A stretch of 64,000 nucleotides of DNA from Haloplanus sp. GDY1 (GCF_023703775.1 NZ_CP098514.1:1302001-1366000), one strand, 5' to 3'; positions 23,399 to 32,117 are shown, counted from the first letter of the stretch. Translations and numbers: made by a program. Notes: generated from the sequence alone by a model not told the origin.

Positions 23399-26182
23399 TC
23401 AGTCCTCCTCGCCCCCGCCCTCGGCGTCGGTCACGTCGCCGAAGCCCCACTCGTCGATGTCGGCCTCGGCGTCCGCATCCGGTGCGTCGTCGCCGGGGGG
23501 CGCTCCGGCGCTCCCGCTCTCACCGGCGTCCGGGGACGACTCATCGGCGCCCCCGGACGCCCCGTCGGCGTCGCCAGATGAATCCAGCGAGACGCCGTCA
23601 ACGTCGGCGTCGTCGGCGGACTCCCCCCACTCGTCGTCGAGCGAGCCGCCCCCGTCGTCGAAGGAGATGCCGAACTCGTCGTCCGCGAACGGGTCGTCCC
23701 CGTCGGGGGCGGCGTCGTCGGTGCCCGTCGTCCGGTCGTCGTCGCCCGCGGCGTCGGCGTCGGACTCCGCGGCCGGGGGTCCCCCGGGCTCGGACCGGGG
23801 CGTCACGTCCGCGGCCGCGTCCATCCCCGCCAGCGCGGCGTCGATGCCCGCCACGTCCTCGCCGCGGTACGCCTCGAACAGTTCGGACTCGGCCCGGTCG
23901 AGGATGTCCGCACACAGGTCCAGGGCCGCCTCGTTCGGGTCGGGACGGGGCACCATCGCCTCCTTCTCCGGGTCGATGTCGATCAGGACCGACTCCATCT
24001 CCCGAAGGTCCTCGAGGCTGCGTTCGAGGCGTCCCTCGGCCATGAGCGCGAGGATGGTCTCCTCGTCGTTGATGAACGCCTGCACCGTGGCGGCGACCTG
24101 CGTGTAAGTGTTGAGGCCGTTCTCGATGAGGTACGCGAGGACGACCTGTCGCTTGAACAGTTCCTCCTCCAGAGTGGCCCGGGTCCACCCGCGGTCGAAG
24201 CGGATCTCCTCCAGGGTGTTGGAGTCGCTCATCCGGAGGAACTCGTCGGTCTCGGCCTGCCACTGGTAGACGTCCTGAACGTTGATCTCGTCGTTCTCGG
24301 CGTCGTAGAAGTTGATCTCGGTGAGGTTCTTGTTCCGGCGAACCTTCCGCCCTCCGACCCTGGTCTGGGTCTGGATGGAGACCAGATCGAGGGCCGTGAA
24401 CATGGTCTTCGAGACGTTGATCGGCTCGGTGGTGAAGCGCTTCAGCACCTCGCCCACGGAGTCGGCGTGGAAGGTCGTCAGCGTGGTGTGCCCGGTCGAC
24501 ATGACCTGAAAGAGGGTGCGCCCCTCCTCGCCGCGGATCTCGCCCATGACGATGTACTCGGGGCGCTGGCGGAGCGCGGCCTCCAGCAGGTCGAACTCGT
24601 CGACCTCGCCCTGTTCGTCGTCGGAGAACGAGGGCCTGGTGACCGAGGCCACCCAGTTGCGCTGGGGGAGTTCCACCTCGCGGGTGTCCTCGATGGAGAC
24701 GATCTTCGAGTTCGAGGGGATGAAAAGCGAGACGGCGTTCAGGCTGGTCGTCTTCCCCGACGCCGTGCCGCCGGCGAAGATGAGTGACTTGTTGTTCTCG
24801 ATGGCCAGCCAGAGGTACGCCATCTCCTCCAGCGAGAACGTCTTCCAGTTGATGAGGTCGACGGGCGTGAAGGGGACGTCCTTGAACTGGCGGATGGTGT
24901 AGTTGGTGCCGTGGTCCGAGACCTCCTCCCCAAGGGTCAGTTGCGCCCGGGAGCCGTCGGGGAGCGTGGCGTCGACCTGGGGACGGCGCTTGCTGATGCC
25001 CTTGCCCGACCGCTGGGCGAGTTTGACGACGAAGTCGTCGAGTTCGTCGTCGTCGTGGTAGACGTTGGAGATGATCTGCTCGTAGTCGCTGTGGTAGACG
25101 AAGACGGGCGAGTGGTAGCCGTCACACGAGATGTCCTCGACGTTGATGTCGTGTTTGATGGCGTCGATGCGCTCGTAGCCGATGAAGTCCCGCTTGAGGT
25201 AGTAGAGCAGCTTCTCGACCTGGTACTCCGAGAGGTTCTCGGGGTCCTCCTCGACGACGGCGGGTTCGGGCCGGGCCGCGAGCCCGGCGAGTTCCTCGTC
25301 GGCCTCGCTCTCGGGCTGCCAGCCGAGCCTGGAGAGGAGTCGGCCGGCGGTGCCGTCCGCGTCCTCGACGCCGAGCTGGGTGGCGATGGTATCGAGCAGG
25401 CCGGACCCCGAGGTGCGGGCGTAGAGGTCGTACCGTTCGAGGAGGGCGTACGTCTCGTCGCGGATCACCCGCTCGCGTTCCTCGAGGCCGCCGGCGACCC
25501 CCACGTCGGCGTACTTGATCGCGTTCTGAAGCTTGGCCGTCAGGAAGTCGACCAGGTCGTCCTCGATCGGCGTCGTGTGGGGCTGGACGACGTAGTACTT
25601 CCGCTCGTTTTCCTTCAGCGAGCGGAAGATGACGACGAAGGCGTACGGTTTGTTCACCCAGTAGCGGTCCACCTCGACGAAGTGCGTCTTCTTCTCCAGG
25701 GGGACGGTCTTCTCCAAGTCGTAGCGGTTGGCGACAGTCGTCGTGCCGAACTCGGTGGTGAAGAAGGCGTCCTCGTCGAGTTCGTCGTCGACCGAGACGG
25801 TCCGCTCCTCGATCACGTCGGCGAGTTCGGCGGCGCGGTCGGCGGCCCCCGACAGCACGTGCTCCGTCCGGTCGGGGTCGAACCCGAGCGTGTCGGTGGG
25901 ATCGAAGGGGATCGGCTCCCCGTCCTCGTCGGTCGGCGGGGTCCCGTCCGCGTCGTAGTAGAACTCCTCCTTGTAGTCCGCCCACGACCAGAGGTCCTTG
26001 ACGACCGGCGTCCCGTCCGCCCGTGCCCGCGAAATCGCCCCGTCGAGCCGCGTCGCCGCGGTGGCGCCCGCGGCGAGCAGTTCGGGCAGCGTCGCGGATC
26101 CGAGTTCCCCGCGACCCGGGCCGACTGGCGCCGCGCCGTCGAGCCCCCCCGACTCGGAGCCCTCGGCGTCGTCGATAGCCAT
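23399..26182 (-). CDS. Type II/IV secretion system ATPase (TadA/GspE-like) with acidic tail
   Basis: 927 residues from ATG 26182 (MAIDDAEGSES). Walker A AGGTASGKTTSLNA near residue 475; Asp box EDTREVELPQRNW; Walker B ALRQRPEYIVMGEIRGEE; His box FQVMSTGHTTLTTFHAD. A large N-terminal region of about 400 residues precedes the core. The last 150 residues are extremely acidic and Gly/Ser-rich (DDPFADDEFGISFDDGG), unusual for the family. The hexameric ATPase drives subunit extraction and assembly through the TadC-like protein. It is the first gene of the operon; the promoter lies in 26183-26318, which has an AT-rich TTCCCGAATATAAAC. Confidence 0.92.
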   Translation of the reverse strand: MAIDDAEGSESGGLDGAAPVGPGRGELGSATLPELLAAGATAATRLDGAISRARADGTPVVKDLWSWADYKEEFYYDADGTPPTDEDGEPIPFDPTDTLGFDPDRTEHVLSGAADRAAELADVIEERTVSVDDELDEDAFFTTEFGTTTVANRYDLEKTVPLEKKTHFVEVDRYWVNKPYAFVVIFRSLKENERKYYVVQPHTTPIEDDLVDFLTAKLQNAIKYADVGVAGGLEERERVIRDETYALLERYDLYARTSGSGLLDTIATQLGVEDADGTAGRLLSRLGWQPESEADEELAGLAARPEPAVVEEDPENLSEYQVEKLLYYLKRDFIGYERIDAIKHDINVEDISCDGYHSPVFVYHSDYEQIISNVYHDDDELDDFVVKLAQRSGKGISKRRPQVDATLPDGSRAQLTLGEEVSDHGTNYTIRQFKDVPFTPVDLINWKTFSLEEMAYLWLAIENNKSLIFAGGTASGKTTSLNAVSLFIPSNSKIVSIEDTREVELPQRNWVASVTRPSFSDDEQGEVDEFDLLEAALRQRPEYIVMGEIRGEEGRTLFQVMSTGHTTLTTFHADSVGEVLKRFTTEPINVSKTMFTALDLVSIQTQTRVGGRKVRRNKNLTEINFYDAENDEINVQDVYQWQAETDEFLRMSDSNTLEEIRFDRGWTRATLEEELFKRQVVLAYLIENGLNTYTQVAATVQAFINDEETILALMAEGRLERSLEDLREMESVLIDIDPEKEAMVPRPDPNEAALDLCADILDRAESELFEAYRGEDVAGIDAALAGMDAAADVTPRSEPGGPPAAESDADAAGDDDRTTGTDDAAPDGDDPFADDEFGISFDDGGGSLDDEWGESADDADVDGVSLDSSGDADGASGGADESSPDAGESGSAGAPPGDDAPDADAEADIDEWGFGDVTDAEGGGEED

Positions 26183-26318
26183 TGACCACTTCAGGGTGTT
26201 CCCGAATATAAACTCTGGTGGCCGATCTAGGCGTCTGATAATCGGAGCGTATCCGGATCTCACCCGACCTCGAATGTTTTTTGAAGGGGCCTCACTAAGC
26301 GGACTCCACGACCGAACC

Positions 26319-26837
26319 ATGACAGTCAGTCGCAGGAAATTTGTTGCAGCCGCTGCCGGACTCGTTGGCTCGCTCGCGGGGTGTGCAGGTGGTTCCGGCG
26401 GCGGCGGAGGCGGAGGCGGGGGCGGCGATGGAGAGGAGACGCCGACGTCGACGGCCACGGCCACGCCGGAGCCGACGGCCACGGCGACGCCGACCCCCTC
26501 CGGGCCGCCGGAGGACGCGCCGGTCCAGAGCGTCACCGTCGAGAACAAGACGTTCATCCCGATGGTGGCGGACGTCGAACCGGGCACCGTCGTCGAGTGG
26601 TCCTACGAGGGTATCGGCTCCCACAGCGTCACGTCCACGCAGTTCCACGAGGACATCGCCGAGGAGTGGAGCTTCGACCAGGACCTCAGCAGCGAACCGG
26701 TCAGCCACTACTTCCCCGAACCGGGCGTCTACGAGTACAAGTGCTCGTACGACTTCGGTCACATCGGCGGCTGTGCGGCCGTCGTCGTCGGTGAGCAGGA
26801 CTACGACCAGGAGATGCTCCCCTGCGAACCGCAGTAA
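26319..26837 (+). CDS. Halocyanin-like blue-copper lipoprotein, atypical ligand set
   Basis: 172 residues. Twin-arginine signal SRRKFVAAAAG and lipobox LAGC (Cys22), then a Gly10 run and a Thr/Pro linker to residue 65. The cupredoxin domain has His102 (GSHSV), Cys142 (YKCSYD) and His148 (FGHIGG), but the usual axial Met is replaced by Cys152 (HIGGC), and the Cys-His spacing is longer than in standard halocyanin. Exported by Tat and lipid-anchored on the outer face of the membrane; probably an electron carrier or copper binder. Divergent from the secretion ATPase, with 136 bp between the two starts. Confidence 0.8.
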   Translation: MTVSRRKFVAAAAGLVGSLAGCAGGSGGGGGGGGGGDGEETPTSTATATPEPTATATPTPSGPPEDAPVQSVTVENKTFIPMVADVEPGTVVEWSYEGIGSHSVTSTQFHEDIAEEWSFDQDLSSEPVSHYFPEPGVYEYKCSYDFGHIGGCAAVVVGEQDYDQEMLPCEPQ

Positions 26838-26925
26838 CCGGCCCCGACCCGCCTCCGGGGACCGCACGTCACCGAGCGTACATTTATGTCCCGACCGGCC
26901 GTCCGTTCCGACGAGTGTCAACGCT

Positions 26926-28590
26926 ATGAACGGAACGGACGCCATCGCGAACGTGACGCGGCGAGCGGAGGGGCCGGCAGTGAGCGAACTGAACGTCGCG
27001 GCGGGGACCGCTCTGGCGGACCTGCTCCGGTCGACGCTCGGGCCCAACGGGCGGGACAAGATGATGGTCGACGACGGGACGGTCGTCCTGACGAACGACG
27101 GGGCGAGCATCGTCGACCGGATGGAGATAGCGTCGCCGGCGGCGAAACTCGTCGCCGACGTCGCCCGCGCCCAGAGCGGCGAACTCGGTGACGGGTCGAC
27201 GTCGGCCATCGTCCTCGCGGGCGCGCTGCTGGAGGAAGCCGAATCGCTCCTCGAGGACGGCCTCCACCCGACGACGGTCGTCGGGGGGTACCACGAGGCG
27301 GCGCGGCGGATCCACGGGACGCTCGACGGGATGGCCGTCGACGGCGACGACGGGTCGCTCCGGGACGTCGTGTCGACGGCCATCACCGGCCGCTGGGACG
27401 ACGAGCGGACGGCGTTTCTGGCCGACCTCGCCGTCCGCGCGTACCGCGCCGCCCGCGGGCCGGACGGCGACGTCCACCTGGAGAACGTGACCATCCACGG
27501 CGTCGCCGGCGGGGAGACGACCGACTCGGAACTGCTCGACGGCCTCGTCATCGACACCGACGCCTCGTCGACCAGCCTCTCGGACGTGCCGGCACCGGTT
27601 CCGCGCCGCGTCCGCGACGCGCGGGTCGCCGTCGTCGACGACCAACTCACCGTCCAGTCGCCCGAGTCGGTCTCGCGGTACTCGCTCGAATCCGCCGACG
27701 ACCTGCGGCGCGCACGGGACCACGAGGAGGCGGAGTATCGGCGGTACGTCGAGACGCTGGCCGCCCACGACGTCGACGTCCTGTTCTGTCAGAAGTCGGT
27801 CGACGACCGGTTGCGGACGCAGCTGGCCCGGGCTGGGATCCTCGTCTTCGAGCGCACCCGACAGGACGAGGTCCACAAACTCGAACGCGCGACCGGTGCC
27901 CGGGCGGTCATGCGCCTCGACGCCCTCGACCGCAGTGCCGTCGGCCGCGCGGACGGCGTCGAACGCGTCGAACTCGGCGGCGGGTCGTTCGTCGTCGTCC
28001 GCGAGGCGTCGTCCGAACAGGTGTCGGTGCTGCTCCGCGCGGGGACGCCCCACGTCGTCGACGAGACGGAGCGCATCCTGACCGACGCCATCGCCCTGCT
28101 GGAGACGCTCGCGGTCCGTCCCGGCCTCGTCCCCGGCGGCGGTGCGACGGAGGTGGCACTCGCCCGTGACCTCCGCGAACACGGCCGAGGGGTCGCCGGG
28201 CGGGAGTCCCTCGCCGTCGACGCCGTCGCCGACGCCCTCGAAACGATCCCCGTCGCGCTCGCCCGAAACGCCGGACTCGACCCCGTCGACACCCTGCTCG
28301 AACTGCGGCGGCGACACGCCGCGGGCGACGTGCGGGTCGGCATCGACGGCGACGCGGGCGAACTCGTCGACGCCGTCGACCGGGGCGTCGTCGAACCGGC
28401 CCACCTCAAAGAGCGGGTCGTCGCCAACGCGACGGACGCCGCCTCGCTCGTCCTCCGCATCGACGGGATCATCGAGACGGCGGGGTCCGCCGACGCGGAC
28501 GGGCACGGCGGCCACGACCACGATCACGACCACGGCGGCGCCGCCTTCCGGAGCGACCCCGGGGGCTACCCCTGGGCCATCGGTCACTGA
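26926..28590 (+). CDS. Thermosome-like group II chaperonin paralogue with His-rich tail
   Basis: 554 residues, the normal thermosome length. Conserved: TLGPNGRDKMMVDD, TNDGASIVDRM, GELGDGSTS (Asp89; usual text is GDGTT), and RAGTPHVVDETERILTDA containing the catalytic Asp. It is divergent from the main thermosome subunits in the middle (substrate lid) domain. The C-terminal tail GHGGHDHDHDHGG carries six His; a Gly-Met or acidic tail is usual. It may be a third, minor subunit of the hetero-oligomeric ring or a stress chaperonin. Its own promoter (CATTTATG near 26881) precedes the start; the gene follows the halocyanin by 88 bp. Confidence 0.85.
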   Translation: MNGTDAIANVTRRAEGPAVSELNVAAGTALADLLRSTLGPNGRDKMMVDDGTVVLTNDGASIVDRMEIASPAAKLVADVARAQSGELGDGSTSAIVLAGALLEEAESLLEDGLHPTTVVGGYHEAARRIHGTLDGMAVDGDDGSLRDVVSTAITGRWDDERTAFLADLAVRAYRAARGPDGDVHLENVTIHGVAGGETTDSELLDGLVIDTDASSTSLSDVPAPVPRRVRDARVAVVDDQLTVQSPESVSRYSLESADDLRRARDHEEAEYRRYVETLAAHDVDVLFCQKSVDDRLRTQLARAGILVFERTRQDEVHKLERATGARAVMRLDALDRSAVGRADGVERVELGGGSFVVVREASSEQVSVLLRAGTPHVVDETERILTDAIALLETLAVRPGLVPGGGATEVALARDLREHGRGVAGRESLAVDAVADALETIPVALARNAGLDPVDTLLELRRRHAAGDVRVGIDGDAGELVDAVDRGVVEPAHLKERVVANATDAASLVLRIDGIIETAGSADADGHGGHDHDHDHGGAAFRSDPGGYPWAIGH

Positions 28591-28594
28591 CGCG

Positions 28595-29851
28595 TCAGGA
28601 GGGGCGCGCGGCCGTCCCCTTCGACCCGCTCTCCACGTCGCCCAGGTCGTCCGGATCGATGGTGAAGTCGAAGGCCTCCTGCGGGAGCGAGACGGTGACG
28701 CAGGTGTTCGGCAGGTCGACGATGCCGGCGATGCGGCTCTCGACCGGGATGGTGCTGAGGGCGATGTACGCCTGTTCCCCGGTGTACCCGAAGTTCTTCA
28801 GGTAGTCGATGGCGTCGAGGCAGGCCCGCCGCATCCCGACGTTGGCGTTCTTGTAATGTTGGGTGCCGTCCTCGGCGACGGAGTAGCCCTCGAAGGTGAT
28901 GTAGTCGGTGAACTGCGGTTCGACGTTGCCGGGCTTGAAGATGGCGTGATCGAGGCCGAACCGCTCCATGCCGCCCTCGATGACGTCCACCCGGAAGTCG
29001 ATCCAGCCGGCCATCTCGATGGCGCCACAGAAGGTGATTTCGCCGTCCCCCTGCGAGAAGTGGAGGTCGCCGGTGATGAAGTTCGCCCCCTCGACGAACA
29101 CCGGGAGGTAGACCCGGGAGCCGCGACTGAGGTTCTTGATGTCGCAGTTGCCCGCGTTCTCCCGCGGCGGGATGGTGCGGGCGGCCTCCCGGCTCGCCGC
29201 CTCCAGTTCCTCGCCGTCCATCGACCCCAGCATGGTGTCCTCGGGTTCGGGCGGCAGCGCCAGCGGCGGTTCGTCCTCGCGGGTCTCGTGGTTGACCGCC
29301 GTCTCGACGGTCGGCCCGTCCTCGATGAGCTTCCGCTCGCGCTCGTTCCACTCCGCCAGGAGTTCGTGCGACGGCGCGGTGCCGAGGATGCCCGGATGCG
29401 TGAGGCCGGCGAAGTCGACGCCCGGCACGTGTCGGGAGCGCGTGTACACCCCGTCCAGGTCCCAGATGGCCTTGCGCGCGTTCGGGAAGTGGTCGGTGAG
29501 GAACCCGCCGCCGTTGTCCAGTTCGAAGATGCCGGTGAACCCCCACTCGTGGTCGGGGAAGGCGCCGATGTCGAGGATGTCGACGACGAGGACGTCGCCC
29601 GGTTCGGCGCCCTCGACTTCGATGGGGCCGCTCAGGTGGTGGTTCGGCGCCAGTTTCATGTCGCGGATGTCGTTGGCGCTGTCGTCGTTGACGACCTGAC
29701 CGCCGGTCCAGTCGAGGCACTCGACCCGGAACTTCTCGCCGGGTTCGACGCTCGCGGCGGGCGGCGTGTCCGGATGCCACCGGTTGACGATGGGGTCCGG
29801 CTGTTCGTCGGGCGGCGCGTCGGTGTCTACCTCGAAGACGGTCTCTGGCAT
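28595..29851 (-). CDS. fmdA: Acetamidase/formamidase family protein, copy 1
   Basis: 418 residues, an FmdA_AmdA family member. Landmarks: RWHPDTPPAASVEPGEKFRVECLDWTGGQ at the N-terminus, EPGDVLVVDILDIG, HPGILGTAPS, ENAGNCDIKNLSRGSRVYLPV, and GDLHFSQGDGEITFCGAIE (the acidic/His segment of the zinc-dependent amidase site). It hydrolyses short amides to ammonium and the acid. A close paralogue lies at 32183. The promoter region has an AT-rich TTTATAAAAATAATTA about 50 bp upstream and the word shared with other nitrogen genes 12 bp before the start. Confidence 0.85.
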   Translation of the reverse strand: MPETVFEVDTDAPPDEQPDPIVNRWHPDTPPAASVEPGEKFRVECLDWTGGQVVNDDSANDIRDMKLAPNHHLSGPIEVEGAEPGDVLVVDILDIGAFPDHEWGFTGIFELDNGGGFLTDHFPNARKAIWDLDGVYTRSRHVPGVDFAGLTHPGILGTAPSHELLAEWNERERKLIEDGPTVETAVNHETREDEPPLALPPEPEDTMLGSMDGEELEAASREAARTIPPRENAGNCDIKNLSRGSRVYLPVFVEGANFITGDLHFSQGDGEITFCGAIEMAGWIDFRVDVIEGGMERFGLDHAIFKPGNVEPQFTDYITFEGYSVAEDGTQHYKNANVGMRRACLDAIDYLKNFGYTGEQAYIALSTIPVESRIAGIVDLPNTCVTVSLPQEAFDFTIDPDDLGDVESGSKGTAARPS

Positions 29852-29862
29852 GGTCCGTCACG

Positions 29863-29875
29863 CCTATTGTTATCA
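29863..29875 (-). promoter_or_regulatory. Putative nitrogen-gene motif upstream of fmdA copy 1
   Basis: TGATAACAATAGG read on the gene strand, ending 11 bp before the ATG. Related words occur upstream of fmdA copy 2 (TTGTTACAATAGG, 32118-32130) and of the cytosine permease (TATCAACAATACC, 42748-42760), all in the same orientation as the gene. The shared core is WACAATASS-like. A regulator site is inferred only from this recurrence. Confidence 0.35.
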
Positions 29876-29981
29876 CACCAACATAATTATTTTTATAAAT
29901 TGGCTCTACTGTCAGTTCTCGTCGGCGTCGGCCGATGCGGGGAGAACTTTAAGTCTCGCCGACACGTCTGTGGGGAGGCCC

Positions 29982-30584
29982 ATGACCGACGCGAGGGAGC
30001 CGACCGTCGACGAGCGGATCGACCTCTACGTGACGATCCGGTCGCTGTTCCGGGACCGCCCCTTCGAGGCGACGGCGCTCGGTCGCCGCCTCGTCGAGCG
30101 CGGCGAACACGAGTACGTCTCGGCGACGGGTGAGCCGGCGGCGTCGCTGTCGTGGCTGGTCGAGGCCGGCGTCGTGACGGCGGATGCGGACGGCTACCGC
30201 GTCGCCGCCGACCCCGACGAGGCCGCCGAGAAACTGGCGACTGCGGGGGGCGTCGACGTCGACGCGGTCCGCCGGCGACTCCTCTCGGCGCTCGCGGCGG
30301 ACGAGGGAGCGCCGCGGACGCTCTCACGGGAAGGGGGCACCTACGGCGTCGTCCGGATCGACCCGTCGGACTCCGTCGGGGCGGCCGTCGAGCGGGCGCT
30401 GGCCGCCGTCGACGCCGACCACCGGGGCGCCGTGCTGACCACGCCGGGGACGAACGCCGACCTGGCACAGCGGGTGGCCGACCGCCTCGCCGCGGATCAC
30501 TCGTGGTCGAAGGCGGGGTCGACCGTCGTCGAGGGCGAGACGCCCGACGCGGAACTGGTCTTCCGGCTGTATCTGGACGCCTAG
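29982..30584 (+). CDS. Conserved haloarchaeal hypothetical protein
   Basis: 200 residues, starting ATG 29982 (MTDAREPTVDERIDLY). I do not recognise the family. The first 80 residues look like a winged-helix (TIRSLFRDRPFEATALGRRLVERG, SLSWLVEAGVVTADADGYRV), followed by a middle linker and a C-terminal half containing GGTYGVVRIDPSDSVGAAVERAL and a mixed alpha/beta region. Acidic, soluble, no TM. TATA-like CTTTAAG lies about 30 bp before the start. It is convergent with the crcB pair, overlapping by 4 bp. A regulatory role is only a guess. Confidence 0.7.
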   Translation: MTDAREPTVDERIDLYVTIRSLFRDRPFEATALGRRLVERGEHEYVSATGEPAASLSWLVEAGVVTADADGYRVAADPDEAAEKLATAGGVDVDAVRRRLLSALAADEGAPRTLSREGGTYGVVRIDPSDSVGAAVERALAAVDADHRGAVLTTPGTNADLAQRVADRLAADHSWSKAGSTVVEGETPDAELVFRLYLDA

Positions 30585-30943
30585 AGGGTCGACAGCGCGA
30601 AGGCTAGCCCGATGCCCGCCAGCGCGCCGAGGAAGTTCGCGGCGGCGTACCACCCGGCCACGAGACGGTCCCCCGTCTCCCAGAGGCGGACGGTGTCGAC
30701 CGAGAAGGAGGAGAAGGTGGTGTAGGAGCCGCAGGCGCCGGTGCCGACCAGGTGGAGCACGTCCGCGCCGGCGCCGAGGAAGGTGACGAGCGCGAGGACA
30801 AAGGAGCCGACGACGTTCACGGTGAAGGTGCCGTAGGGGAACCGGCGGTCGGCCGCGAGGCCGTCGACGTAGCGGTTGGTGGCGTACCGCAGGACCGCGC
30901 CGACGGCCGCGCCGGCACCGACCAGATAGGCGGGGTCGACCAC
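30581..30943 (-). CDS. crcB: Fluoride efflux transporter CrcB, second subunit
   Basis: 120 residues from the GTG at 30943, which uses the last G of the preceding TAG. Four TM helices. Fluc/CrcB landmarks: GAVLRYATNRY near the N-terminus, TFTVNVVGSFVLA, and the channel motif GACGSYTTFSSFS. The product exports fluoride as a dual-topology or heterodimeric channel. It is coupled with the other crcB, so the two halves probably form a heterodimer of fixed opposite topology. Confidence 0.9.
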   Translation of the reverse strand: MVDPAYLVGAGAAVGAVLRYATNRYVDGLAADRRFPYGTFTVNVVGSFVLALVTFLGAGADVLHLVGTGACGSYTTFSSFSVDTVRLWETGDRLVAGWYAAANFLGALAGIGLAFALSTL

Positions 30944-31332
30944 TACACGACCCCCTCCAGCAGTCGCGCGAGTCTGCGGCCGACGAGGACCGCACCGAAG
31001 CCACAGACGTAGGTAGCGGCGACGTAGCCGACGGCCGTGAGCGTCGGCGACTGGACGGCCTCCAAGGCGAAGGTGCTGTAGGTGGTAAACGAGGAGAGGA
31101 AGCCGGTGGCGGCGACGAACCCCGTCTCCTCGGCCAGCAGGCCGACGAGTTCCGCCTCGTAGACCAGAAAGCCGAGGGCGAGACAGCCGAGGACGTTCGC
31201 CGCGAAGGTGCCCCCGAGCCCGGGAATCGCGAGCGAGAAGACGTACCGGAGGTTCGCGCCGGCGAAGCCACCGACGGCGACGAGAAAGACGATTTCGAGC
31301 GTCCGCAGCCGTTCCGCCGTCGTTCGAGTCAT
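30943..31332 (-). CDS. crcB: Fluoride efflux transporter CrcB, first subunit
   Basis: 129 residues from ATG 31332 (MTRTTAERLRTLE); an in-frame ATG further upstream adds a basic extension without family similarity. Landmarks: GGFAGANLRYVFS, TFAANVLGCLALG, GFLSSFTTYSTFALE, and four TM helices. The stop TAG shares its G with the GTG of the second crcB, a 1-nt overlap that implies translational coupling. Fluoride detoxification at the membrane. No fluoride riboswitch was seen upstream. Confidence 0.9.
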   Translation of the reverse strand: MTRTTAERLRTLEIVFLVAVGGFAGANLRYVFSLAIPGLGGTFAANVLGCLALGFLVYEAELVGLLAEETGFVAATGFLSSFTTYSTFALEAVQSPTLTAVGYVAATYVCGFGAVLVGRRLARLLEGVV

Positions 31333-31435
31333 GTTCGATGGCGTACCGGTTCGTCGTTCGCGTCGGGACGGCATTAATTTCCGCGTCGACGCTGCCTCCC
31401 AATTCGTGTTGAATTAACTGAAATTCTATCTAGTT

Positions 31436-31456
31436 AATTATAAGTAAATTATAAGT
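31436..31456. promoter_or_regulatory. AT-rich direct repeat in the crcB/amiS divergent promoter region
   Basis: AATTATAAGT occurs twice with an 11-bp period (31436-31445 and 31447-31456), one helical turn apart, inside an otherwise GC-rich region and flanked by GAATTAACTGAAATTC-like words at about 31411-31426. It lies 82 bp upstream of amiS and about 104 bp from crcB. It could be tandem regulator sites or TATA boxes. Confidence 0.4.
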
Positions 31457-31537
31457 CTCGGTTCGCCGTTGATTCACGTGTCATGTGGCCGACTAGCACG
31501 CGCCGAAGGAACGGACGAGAGGCGATCACGGAGAATC

Positions 31538-32062
31538 ATGCCACTGTATGAGATCCTCGGGATGGGACTGCTGTTCGTCGGCGGCGTCCTCTTCGTCAAC
31601 GGGATGTGGCTCCTGGGCTACGGGTCGAACAGGGACGTCGCGACGTTCAACCTCCTCACCGGATTGATAACGTTCCTGATAGTCCTCTGGTGGGGGTTCG
31701 GCGGCGACGCCTCGGACGGGACGCCGTTCAACGCCGCCGGCACCATGCTGTTTTCCTTCACGTACCTCTGGATCGCGGCGAACGCCTACCGCGGCATCGA
31801 GGACCAGCGATCCTTCGGGTGGTACTGCGCCTTCGTCGCGTTGACGGCGCTCCCGACGGCGTATCTGGTCTTCCTCACCGGGGACGTCGGCCTCACCGGT
31901 CTGTGGCTCCTGTGGGCGGTGCTCTGGGCCGCCTTCTTCGTCCTCCTCGGACTGGAGCGCGACGACCTCACCGATCCGGTCGGTGGCTTCACCGCCGTCA
32001 CCGGCGTCGTCACCGCCATCGGCGGCTATCTGATGGCTGCGGGCTTCTGGCCCTGGGCCTGA
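31538..32062 (+). CDS. AmiS/UreI family urea/amide channel
   Basis: 174 residues from ATG 31538 (MPLYEILGMGLLFVGG). Six predicted TM helices, including LLFVGGVLFVNGMWLLG, TFNLLTGLITFLIVLW, and LWLLWAVLWAAFFVLLG. It matches AmiS/UreI, channels that pass urea and short-chain amides. It sits between two FmdA-type amidases and directly precedes the second, with 120 bp between them, so it probably supplies the amidases with substrate. Confidence 0.85.
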   Translation: MPLYEILGMGLLFVGGVLFVNGMWLLGYGSNRDVATFNLLTGLITFLIVLWWGFGGDASDGTPFNAAGTMLFSFTYLWIAANAYRGIEDQRSFGWYCAFVALTALPTAYLVFLTGDVGLTGLWLLWAVLWAAFFVLLGLERDDLTDPVGGFTAVTGVVTAIGGYLMAAGFWPWA

Positions 32063-32117
32063 ACTCCGTTTTCCCCTCCCCTCTCCGAAATTGAATACAG
32101 TGACATGTCGGTCTGAT

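Noticed and set aside
23399-26182. Intein in the secretion ATPase
   Set aside because: The ATPase motifs run without interruption; the extra length is an N-terminal domain and an acidic tail.
31333-31537. Fluoride riboswitch upstream of the crcB pair
   Set aside because: No GC-rich pseudoknot core resembling the crcB RNA motif was found; the region is AT-rich promoter sequence.
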